In this document: positions 1 through 5,682 of the stretch, one piece after another
Layout of the letters: every line of letters starts with the position of its first letter
Position numbering within the stretch: position 1 is the stretch's first letter
DNA from: Pseudomonadota bacterium
GTDB lineage: Bacteria; Pseudomonadota; Alphaproteobacteria; Reyranellales; Reyranellaceae
NCBI GenBank assembly: GCA_023386865.1
Contig: JAEWIV010000110.1
Coordinates: forward strand, 1-6,982
Length of the DNA: 6,982 nucleotides
Direction of reading: 5' to 3'
Translations under genes and position numbers: made by a program
Notes under the pieces: generated by a model
Told to the model about the DNA's origin: nothing
The model's input: the letters and a program-made list of their open reading frames with translations, nothing else
The model's database searches: none

Positions 1-1
1 C

Positions 2-793
2 GCCGAGGGTCGGCTGGCGGCGGCCGACGGCGCGACCATCGTGGCGCAGGACCTGACCTGCGACTTCGGCCGCTTCCGCGCGGTCGATCATGTGAGCTTC
101 AGCGTGGCGCCGGGCGAGATCTTCGGCCTGCTCGGACCCAACGGCGCGGGCAAGTCGACGACGTTCCGCATGCTGTGCGGCCTCCTGGCGCCGACCCACG
201 GCAGCGCGCGCGTCGCCGGCCTCGATCTCGGCCGCGCCCGCGCCGCCGCGCGCGAGCGCATCGGCTACATGTCCCAGCGCTTCTCGCTCTATCCCACCCT
301 TTCGGTGCGCGACAATCTCGACTTCTTCAGCGGCGTCTACGGACTCTCCGGAGCCCACCGTGCACAACGCATCGAATGGGCGCTGACCAGCTTCGAGCTG
401 CTGTCCGTCGTCGACGCCGAAGCCGGCAGCCTGCCGCTCGGCTTCAAGCAGCGGCTGGCGCTGGCCTGCGCACTGCTGCACGAGCCGCGCGTGCTGTTCC
501 TCGACGAGCCGACGTCGGGCGTCGATCCGCTGATGCGGCGCGCCTTCTGGGGCCGGATCGGCGCCCTCGCCGACCGCGGCGTGACCATCCTCGTGACGTC
601 GCATTTCATGGACGAGGCGGAATACTGCGACCGCCTGGGCATCGTCTATGCCGGCAAGCTGATCGCGACCGGCCGCCCCGACGAGCTGAAGCGCCGCTTC
701 GCCGGAACGGAGCTCGCCGAGCCGACGCTCGAGGATGCGTTCGTCGCCCTCATCCGGACGCACGACGAGGCGACGCGGGCGGGCGGGCCATGA
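2..793 (+). CDS. ybhF: ABC exporter ATPase, C-terminal ATPase domain of a YbhF-like protein (5' partial)
   Basis: ATP-binding subunit that would power the two permeases encoded directly downstream, at the cytoplasmic face of the inner membrane. Counting from the GTG at 41, one full ATPase domain is visible: Walker A GPNGAGKST (32-40), Q-loop Gln79, Walker B VLFLDEP (151-157), D-loop SGVD (159-162) and switch His188. The signature is the non-canonical LPLGFKQ (131-137) in place of LSGGQ; I recall the same form in the second ATPase domain of E. coli YbhF. The frame stays open from GTG 41 to the left edge, and those upstream codons read like an Ala/Gly-rich linker. I therefore infer that this is the second half of a fused double-ATPase protein (YbhF is about 580 residues), not a complete 250-residue ATPase starting at 41. 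The stop overlaps the next start (ATGA). Family call is firm; the fusion is an inference. Confidence 0.88.
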   Translation, partial: AEGRLAAADGATIVAQDLTCDFGRFRAVDHVSFSVAPGEIFGLLGPNGAGKSTTFRMLCGLLAPTHGSARVAGLDLGRARAAARERIGYMSQRFSLYPTLSVRDNLDFFSGVYGLSGAHRAQRIEWALTSFELLSVVDAEAGSLPLGFKQRLALACALLHEPRVLFLDEPTSGVDPLMRRAFWGRIGALADRGVTILVTSHFMDEAEYCDRLGIVYAGKLIATGRPDELKRRFAGTELAEPTLEDAFVALIRTHDEATRAGGP

Positions 794-1923
794 CCGGCCT
801 GCGCCTTCCCGGCCTGCGCTTCCGCGGCCTGCTGCGCAAGGAGTTCGTGCAGATCGTGCGCGATCCGTCCTCGATCGCCATCGCGCTGGTGATGCCGGTC
901 GTGCTGCTGCTGCTGATCGGCTACGGCATCTCGCTCGACGCGCGCGACGTGCGCTTCGGCCTGGTCGACGAGAATCCCAGCGTCGAATCGGCGGGCCTCT
1001 ACCACAGCTTCTCGACCACGCAGTACTTCAGGCCGACCCGGTTCGTCGATGCCCGGCAGGCCGAGGCGGCGCTGATGCGGGGCGAGATCGCGGGCTACGC
1101 CGTGCTGCGCGGCGACTTCTCGCGCAAGGTGGCCGACCCGCTGCAACCGGCCGCGATCGGCATCTTCGTCAACGGCGTCGACGCCAACAATGCGCGCATC
1201 GTGATCGGCTATGCGCTCGGCACCATCGAGAACTGGGCATCGGCCTACCGGCGCCATCGCGGCCAGAAGGGCGCGCCTCCAGTGACGATCGAGCACCGCT
1301 ACTGGTTCAATCCGGAGATCCGCAGCGCCAACTTCATCGTGCCCGGCCTGATCGCCATGGTCATGACCATGATCGGCGCCCTGCTGACCGCCCTGGTGGT
1401 CGCGCGCGAGTGGGAGCGCGGCACCATGGAGGCGATCATGGTCTCGCCGGCCAGCATGCCGGAGATCATCATGGGCAAGCTCTGCGCCTACTTCGTGCTG
1501 GGGCTGGGCGGCCTCGCCGTCTCGGTCGGGCTCGGCATCTTCGTCTTCGAGGTGCCGTTCCGCGGCTCGTTCCTGGTGCTGCTCGCGCTGTCCTCGGTCT
1601 TCCTCGTGGTGTCGCTGGCCATGGGGCTGGTGATCTCGACCGTGGCGCGCAGCCAGTTCGTGGCCGCCCAGCTCGCCTTCCTGATCACCTTCATGCCGGC
1701 GCTGATCCTGTCGGGCATGATGTTCGACATCGCCAGCATGCCGCCCTGGCTGCAGGCGGTGACGACGGTGTTCGCCGCCCGCTACTTCGTGTCGAGCCTG
1801 CAGACGCTGTTCCTGGCCGGCACCGTCTGGCCGATCCTGTTGCCCGACCTGCTGGCCCTGCTGGGCTTCGCCGCCCTGTTCCTGGCGGTGGCGATCGCGC
1901 GCACGCGGCGCAGCCTGGAGTAG
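790..1923 (+). CDS. ybhS: ABC-2 type permease, YbhS-like
   Basis: Membrane subunit of the exporter, 377 residues, a typical length for YbhS. The frame is open far upstream (to 175), but ATG 790 is chosen because it overlaps the stop of the ATPase gene (ATGA) and starts the recognisable permease sequence (an RKEF motif near residue 16, then a hydrophobic helix). The layout is that of ABC-2 permeases: first membrane helix about 29-47, a large non-cytoplasmic domain about 50-180, then five helices at about 182-204, 230-254, 260-284, 290-310 and 347-370. The stretch WFNPEIRSANFIVPGL (172-187) followed by AREWERGTMEAIMVSP (205-220) is the family hallmark. It aligns by eye with the next gene, so the two are paralogues and probably pair as a heterodimer. 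E. coli YbhFSR is linked to export of cations and drugs; the substrate here is unknown. Confidence 0.9.
   Translation: MTGLRLPGLRFRGLLRKEFVQIVRDPSSIAIALVMPVVLLLLIGYGISLDARDVRFGLVDENPSVESAGLYHSFSTTQYFRPTRFVDARQAEAALMRGEIAGYAVLRGDFSRKVADPLQPAAIGIFVNGVDANNARIVIGYALGTIENWASAYRRHRGQKGAPPVTIEHRYWFNPEIRSANFIVPGLIAMVMTMIGALLTALVVAREWERGTMEAIMVSPASMPEIIMGKLCAYFVLGLGGLAVSVGLGIFVFEVPFRGSFLVLLALSSVFLVVSLAMGLVISTVARSQFVAAQLAFLITFMPALILSGMMFDIASMPPWLQAVTTVFAARYFVSSLQTLFLAGTVWPILLPDLLALLGFAALFLAVAIARTRRSLE
1917..1920 (+). promoter_or_regulatory. Ribosome binding site of ybhR
   Basis: GGAG lies 8 bases before ATG 1929 and inside the last codons of ybhS. This supports the chosen start over any earlier in-frame codon and suggests translational coupling of the two permeases. 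Confidence 0.6.
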
Positions 1924-1928
1924 CCGCC

Positions 1929-3035
1929 ATGTGGCGCCGCATCCGCTCGCTGATCGTCAAGGAGTTCCTGACGCTGTGGAAGGACCGCAAGAGCCGCTTC
2001 GTGCTGCTGGTCCCGCCGATCATCCAGCTCGTGCTGTTCGCCAACGCCGCCACCTTCGAGGTGCGCGACGTGGCGCTCGGCATCTGGCAGGAGGACCGCG
2101 CCGGCCCGGCGCGGGAGCTGGTGAGCCGCTTCACCGGCTCCGGCACCTTCCGCATCGCCGCCGTCTACGACAATCCGCGCGCCGTCGCCGACGACATCGC
2201 CGCCCAGCGGGTCAAGGGGGTGCTGCATGTCGGCCAGGGCTTCTCCGCCGACATCGCCGCCGGCCGGCCGGCGCGCCTCCAGCTGCTGCTCGACGGCCGG
2301 CGCTCCAACAGCGCGCTGATCATCCAGAACTATGCCGCCGCCATCGTCGAGCGCTTCAACCTGGAGCGCGTGCCGGCGGGCGCCCTCGGCGCCGGGCTGG
2401 AGATCCAGGCCCGCGCCTGGTTCAACCCCAACTTCGAGAGCCGCTGGTTCATCCTGCCCGGCCTCACGGTGCTGCTGACCATGGTCGCCACGCTGCTGAT
2501 CACCGCCCTGTCGGTCGCCCGCGAGCGCGAGCTCGGCACCTTCGACCAGCTCCTGGTGACGCCGCTCAGGCCGATGGAGATCCTGATCGGCAAGACGGTG
2601 CCGGCGCTGTGCGTGGGCTTCGTCGAGGCCAACGCCATCGCCGCCATCGCCGTGCTCGCCTACGGCGTGCCGTTCGTCGGCGACATCCTGCTGTTCGACG
2701 CGGGCATCGTGCTGTTCGTGCTGTCGGCCATCGGCATCGGCCTGGTGATCTCCTCGATCGCCAAGACCCAGCAGCAGGCGATCCTGGGCGTGTTCCTGCT
2801 GCTGTCGCCCTTCACCGTCCTGTCGGGCTTCACCACGCCGATCGCCAACATGCCGCAATGGTGCCAGGCGCTGACCTACCTCAACCCGATCCGCTACATG
2901 ATCGCCCTGTCGCGCGGCGTGTTCCTGCAGGACCTGTCGTGGTCGCTCGCCTGGCCGATGCTGTGGCCGATGATGGCGATCGCGGCGGCGACGCTCGGCT
3001 TCGCCACCTGGCTGTTCGCCCGCAAGCTGCAGTAG
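1929..3035 (+). CDS. ybhR: ABC-2 type permease, YbhR-like
   Basis: Second membrane subunit of the exporter, 368 residues, a typical length for YbhR. ATG 1929 is 5 bases after the ybhS stop and has a GGAG (1917-1920) 8 bases upstream, so translation is probably coupled. Helices are at about 24-40, 173-197, 221-246, 252-277, 284-300 and 341-363, with a large non-cytoplasmic domain about 42-170 between the first two. The hallmark WFNPNFESRWFILPGL (164-179) and ARERELGTFDQLLVTP (197-212) match the equivalent positions of the upstream permease. It is the last gene of the + strand unit in this window: the next stop codon, 3 bases on, belongs to the convergent spt gene. A membrane-fusion (YbhG/HlyD-like) partner and a regulator, if present, would lie left of the window. 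Confidence 0.9.
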   Translation: MWRRIRSLIVKEFLTLWKDRKSRFVLLVPPIIQLVLFANAATFEVRDVALGIWQEDRAGPARELVSRFTGSGTFRIAAVYDNPRAVADDIAAQRVKGVLHVGQGFSADIAAGRPARLQLLLDGRRSNSALIIQNYAAAIVERFNLERVPAGALGAGLEIQARAWFNPNFESRWFILPGLTVLLTMVATLLITALSVARERELGTFDQLLVTPLRPMEILIGKTVPALCVGFVEANAIAAIAVLAYGVPFVGDILLFDAGIVLFVLSAIGIGLVISSIAKTQQQAILGVFLLLSPFTVLSGFTTPIANMPQWCQALTYLNPIRYMIALSRGVFLQDLSWSLAWPMLWPMMAIAAATLGFATWLFARKLQ

Positions 3036-3038
3036 CGG

Positions 3039-4277
3039 TCAGCGCGCGCCGGCGGCGCGCAGCTGCTTGTCGGGAAGGACGCCGAACTGGCGGCCGATGC
3101 CGGTCATGACCTCGACCATGTGGTCGAGCTGCTCCTTGGTGTGCACGGCGCAGAGCGAGCAGCGCAGCAGCGACACGCCGTTGGGCGTGGCCGGCGGCAC
3201 GGCGACATTCACATAGATGCCGGCATCCAGCATCGCGCGCCAGAAGCCGATGGCGGTCATGCGGTCGGGCAGATGAACGCCGACGACGGGGCCATGCTCC
3301 GGCCCCAGGGTGAAGCCCTGCGCCTTCAGCCCGTCATAGAGGGTGGCGACGTTGTTCCAGAGCTGGGTGCGCAGCTCGGGCCTGGCCTTGACCACGCGCA
3401 GCGCCTGGCGCACCGAGGCCACGATCGAGGGCGGCAGCGAGGCGGTGAACATGTACGACCGCACGGTGACGCGCAGGATGTCGAAATCGGGATCGTCGGA
3501 GACGCAGTAGCCGCCGATCGCGCCCAAGGTCTTGGAGAAGGTGCCGACGATGAAATGACAGTCGTCGAGCACGCCCGCCTTCTCGCAGAGGCCGCGACCA
3601 TGCTCGCCCAGCGCGCCCAGCGAATGCGCCTCGTCGACCAGCACGTAGGCGCCGTATTTCTTGCAGACGTCGACGAATTCGCGCAGCGGGGCGCTGTCGC
3701 CCAGCATGGAGTAGATGCCTTCCAGCACGACGATGCGGTTGCCGGGCTTGTCTCCCGCCTTGCCGTCCTTGAGGCGGCGCAGGCGGGCTTCGAGGCTTGC
3801 CGGGTCGTTGTGCTTGAAGCGCACCACCTCGGCCTGGGTCATCTTGCAGGCGTCGTAGATCGAGGCGTGGCTGTCGGCGTCGATCAGCAGGAAGTCGTCG
3901 GGCCCGGCCAGGGTCGAGATCACGCCGAGATTGGCCTGGTAGCCCGTCGTGAACACCATGCAGTGCTTCTTGCCGTAGAACTCGGCGATCTCCTTCTCGA
4001 GCGCCACGTGCTCGGAGTAGCTGCCGTTGGCGATGCGCGAGCCGGTGGTGCCGGTGCCCTCGGCGCGGATCGCCTCGATGGCGGCCTCCATGCAGGAGGG
4101 ATCGAAGGTCAGGCCGAAGTAGTTGTTGGTGCCGACCAGCAAGGTCTCGCGGCCGTTGATGATCGCCTTGGTGGGCGACAGCACCCGCTCCATGCGGATC
4201 TGGAACGGGTCGTAGCCGGTCGTGCGGACGTCACGATACGCCTCGAGCAGGCCGGCGTGGCGGTCGAAAAGGCCCAT
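3039..4277 (-). CDS. spt: Serine palmitoyltransferase (PLP-dependent alpha-oxoamine synthase)
   Basis: First committed enzyme of sphingolipid synthesis: it condenses L-serine with an acyl thioester to give 3-ketosphinganine and CO2. The 412-residue protein is of normal length for soluble bacterial homodimeric Spt. Visible active-site residues are the PLP lysine K249 in GTFSKTLGAIGG (245-256), D215 and H218 in VDEAHSLGALGEHGRG (214-229), H137 in DADSHAS (133-139), which stacks on the PLP ring, and R372 in LLRCS (370-374), in the conserved C-terminal substrate-binding region. The stretch GTGTTGSRIANG (74-85) fits Spt better than the related AONS (BioF), KBL or ALAS enzymes. ATG 4277 is preceded by AGGGAGG at a 10-base distance. 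It is the last gene of the - strand unit, 42 bases after acp. Neighbouring acp, cerR and acyl-ACP synthetase genes suggest the acyl donor is acyl-ACP, as proposed for Caulobacter. Confidence 0.95.
   Translation of the reverse strand: MGLFDRHAGLLEAYRDVRTTGYDPFQIRMERVLSPTKAIINGRETLLVGTNNYFGLTFDPSCMEAAIEAIRAEGTGTTGSRIANGSYSEHVALEKEIAEFYGKKHCMVFTTGYQANLGVISTLAGPDDFLLIDADSHASIYDACKMTQAEVVRFKHNDPASLEARLRRLKDGKAGDKPGNRIVVLEGIYSMLGDSAPLREFVDVCKKYGAYVLVDEAHSLGALGEHGRGLCEKAGVLDDCHFIVGTFSKTLGAIGGYCVSDDPDFDILRVTVRSYMFTASLPPSIVASVRQALRVVKARPELRTQLWNNVATLYDGLKAQGFTLGPEHGPVVGVHLPDRMTAIGFWRAMLDAGIYVNVAVPPATPNGVSLLRCSLCAVHTKEQLDHMVEVMTGIGRQFGVLPDKQLRAAGAR
3044..3060. terminator. GC-rich hairpin at the convergent gene ends (possible terminator)
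   Basis: A perfect 7-bp inverted repeat, GCGCGCC-ggc-GGCGCGC, sits 9 bases past the ybhR stop and inside the last codons of spt. Neither strand has a T-run after it, so it is not a standard intrinsic terminator. The only 3 intergenic bases leave no room for one elsewhere. It could slow polymerase from both sides, or be a chance product of GC-rich codons (Arg-Ala-Ala-Gly-Ala-Arg). Confidence 0.25.
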
Positions 4278-4287
4278 GATGCCCAGG

Positions 4288-4294
4288 CCTCCCT
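4288..4294 (-). promoter_or_regulatory. Ribosome binding site of spt
   Basis: On the - strand this reads AGGGAGG, a strong Shine-Dalgarno match 10 bases before ATG 4277. It is the best ribosome site in the window, so spt is probably translated independently of acp. Confidence 0.65.
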
Positions 4295-4319
4295 GTCGTT
4301 TGAGATTACGCCCTGGAAC

Positions 4320-4670
4320 CTACGAGCGGGCCCGCAGGTCCCGGATCGTGTCGGCGAGCTGGTCGACGGTATGGATCTCGGCGATGACGCTCATCGGGAT
4401 CGAGACGTCGAAGCGATCCTCGAGTTCCATGACCATGTCCATGATCGCCAGCGAATCGATGGTGAGGTCCTTGGCGATGACGGTGTCGCCGGTGATCGGC
4501 TTCTCGCCGGTCCGATAGGGGTCGAGATGGCCGCAGATCTCCCGGATCACCTCGGCGCGCGAAACGCCGCGCGTCAGGGTGAGGGTATCGGCGATGCCGT
4601 CGTTTTCGACGGTCAATTCGTGGGCAGTGCGCAAAAGCGGCTCCAAAAGTCTCGGGGAAAGACAACGCAT
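4320..4670 (-). CDS. acp: Dedicated acyl carrier protein of ceramide synthesis
   Basis: Small carrier that holds a fatty acyl chain on a phosphopantetheine arm. From ATG 4670 the product is 116 residues. The attachment serine is S73 in TIDSLAIMD (70-78), followed by the acidic helix MELEDRFDVSIP (81-92) and the C-terminal helix TVDQLADTIRDL (101-112), as in ACP proteins. Typical fatty-acid ACPs are near 78 residues, so the N-terminus is extended. The start is uncertain: ATG 4670 has no good ribosome site, whereas an in-frame TTG at 4634 has GGAG 6 bases upstream and would give 104 residues. The frame also stays open upstream into cerR, which I do not use. It sits between cerR (61-base gap with an AT-rich island) and spt (42-base gap). 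By analogy with Caulobacter it would be loaded by the ligase encoded at 5683-6982 and serve Spt. Confidence 0.9.
   Translation of the reverse strand: MRCLSPRLLEPLLRTAHELTVENDGIADTLTLTRGVSRAEVIREICGHLDPYRTGEKPITGDTVIAKDLTIDSLAIMDMVMELEDRFDVSIPMSVIAEIHTVDQLADTIRDLRARS
4641..4644 (-). promoter_or_regulatory. Ribosome-site candidate for an alternative acp start
   Basis: On the - strand this is GGAG, 6 bases before an in-frame TTG at 4634-4632. It lies inside the acp frame if ATG 4670 is the start. It matters only because it favours the shorter, 104-residue ACP. Confidence 0.35.
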
Positions 4671-4692
4671 GAGATGCCGGAAGGGCGATTCC

Positions 4693-4728
4693 TTGTGAAA
4701 TGACAATTTGTTACGCCATGTTTCACAA
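4693..4728. repeat. Perfect 8-bp inverted repeat in the AT-rich cerR-acp gap
   Basis: TTGTGAAA (4693-4700) and TTTCACAA (4721-4728) are exact reverse complements separated by 20 bases. They lie wholly in the 61-base gap between cerR and acp, in a stretch far richer in A and T than the rest of the window. The arms are too far apart for a simple CRP-type site. They could be an operator bound by a dimer on successive helical turns, or the stem of a loose RNA hairpin. Confidence 0.5.
4700..4728 (-). promoter_or_regulatory. Possible internal promoter for acp-spt
   Basis: Read on the - strand, TTGTGA (4728-4723) and TGTCAT (4705-4700) are spaced by 17 bases. Each matches 4 of 6 bases of the sigma-70 type -35 and -10 boxes. 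Transcription would begin near 4693, leaving a short leader before acp. The left arm of the inverted repeat overlaps the -10 end, and the right arm covers the -35 box. AT-richness supports a promoter, but box quality is modest. Confidence 0.25.
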
Positions 4729-4731
4729 CCT

Positions 4732-5655
4732 TTAGAGCCATCCCTGCCCGCGGTACCACAAGATCGTCTCGCGGAAGCCGGTGGCCAGATCGAACCGCGG
4801 CTGCCAGCCCAGCCCGGCGGCAAGCCGGCGGTCGTGGGCCGCCCAGTCGGCATGAAAGATCTCGCCGACCTTGCCGGGGGTGAGGATTTGCACGGAACCG
4901 CCCAGCGCGTGGCCGATCAGGTTCAGGCGGGCGATCGCGGCCATGACCGCCCGCGGCACGGGGATCGACCACGGCTTGCGGCCGAGCGCGCGCCCGGCGG
5001 CGTCGGCCATGTCGCGATAGGAATAGCCGCCCTCCCTGCCGTCGTCGATTTCGTAGGTCGAAGCCGGCGGCGGCTGGTCGAGGGCGAGCGCCAGCGCCTC
5101 GGCGAGGTCGGCGACGTGGATCAGCGACAGCCGCGCGCCCGCCACCGCTGGCCTCGGCGCGAGGCCGCGGGCGCCCGCCTTGAAATAGGCCAGGGTCTCG
5201 CGGTCGCCGGGTCCGTAGACCGCCGGTGCACGCACCGTGAACCAAGGCCCCGACCGGCCGGCGACCACCGCCTCGGCCGCGCGCTTGCTGGCGGCATAGG
5301 GCGAGAGCCGCGGCTCGCGCGCCGCCAGCGACGATAGAAGAAGGAATCGGGCGTCGGGCGCCAGGGCCGACAGCAGCGCCGTGCCGTCGCGGTTCACGGT
5401 GAAGAAGTCGGACGACCGGCGCGCCTTGATCAGGCCCGCGGCATGGACGACGGCGTCGGCACCCTGGACCAGGCGTTTCAGCGCGGCCTCGTCCAACAGA
5501 TCGCCCAGCACCATGTCGGCGGCGACGCCCTCGAGCGAGGGCAGGGGCGACCAGCGCCGGACCAGCAGGCGGAGCCTGAATCCGCGACGCGCCAGCGCGG
5601 CGACGAGATGGGGACCGACGAAGCCGGTGACGCCGGTGACCGCGACCAGCTTCAT
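4732..5655 (-). CDS. cerR: Ceramide reductase CerR-like, NAD(P)-dependent epimerase/dehydratase family
   Basis: Short-chain dehydrogenase of the extended/atypical type, 307 residues. By position and family it matches Caulobacter CerR, which reduces the 3-keto group of 3-ketoceramide to give dihydroceramide. The Rossmann motif TGVTGFVG is at 7-14, and two arginines (R33, R34) after the second strand favour NADPH over NADH. The following GDLLD (51-55), HAAG (71-74), the catalytic set S108/S109 with Y120 and K124 (YAASK), and VRAPAVYGPGD (141-151) complete the fold. The C-terminal third is the variable substrate domain. ATG 5655 is used because the Rossmann strand begins at once; AGGG lies only 2 bases upstream, so the ribosome site is weak. 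It follows the ligase gene by 27 bases, consistent with one transcript. From sequence alone it could be another sugar or steroid-type SDR; the operon decides the call. Confidence 0.85.
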   Translation of the reverse strand: MKLVAVTGVTGFVGPHLVAALARRGFRLRLLVRRWSPLPSLEGVAADMVLGDLLDEAALKRLVQGADAVVHAAGLIKARRSSDFFTVNRDGTALLSALAPDARFLLLSSLAAREPRLSPYAASKRAAEAVVAGRSGPWFTVRAPAVYGPGDRETLAYFKAGARGLAPRPAVAGARLSLIHVADLAEALALALDQPPPASTYEIDDGREGGYSYRDMADAAGRALGRKPWSIPVPRAVMAAIARLNLIGHALGGSVQILTPGKVGEIFHADWAAHDRRLAAGLGWQPRFDLATGFRETILWYRGQGWL

Positions 5656-5682
5656 GGCCCTGTCATGCGACGACGGGAACGG

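Noticed and set aside
175..789. Possible N-terminal extension of ybhS upstream of ATG 790
   Set aside because: The frame is open but encodes Arg/Pro-rich sequence over the ATPase gene. ATG 790 gives the normal permease length and the ATGA overlap.
1782..2858. Long open frame on the - strand opposite ybhR
   Set aside because: Antisense shadow of the permease gene, very rich in Asp, Gln, Arg and Gly with no domain. It spans the ybhS-ybhR junction without a plausible start.
3039..4277. Reading spt as BioF, KBL or ALAS
   Set aside because: The GTGTTGSRIANG stretch and the ACP, reductase and FAAL neighbours fit Spt; no biotin, threonine or haem genes are near.
3120..4703. Long open frame on the + strand opposite spt and acp (over 500 codons)
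   Set aside because: It is antisense to a gene with full catalytic motifs. Its composition is low-complexity Arg/Gly/Asp/His/Val-rich, as expected from the reverse of GC-rich codons, and it has no recognisable domain.
4700..4706. TTGTCAT on the - strand as a Pho box
   Set aside because: It resembles one half-site, but the required second repeat 11 bases up- or downstream is absent on inspection.
4711..4719. Start-stop mini-frame ATG-GCG-TAA on the - strand before acp
   Set aside because: Two codons, no ribosome site; most likely chance.
4693..4728. CRP-type site (TGTGA / TCACA)
   Set aside because: The half-sites match, but their spacing is much wider than the 6 bases of a CRP site.
4671..4853. 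Possible N-terminal extension of acp into cerR
   Set aside because: It would overlap the conserved end of cerR, and the extra residues show no ACP features.
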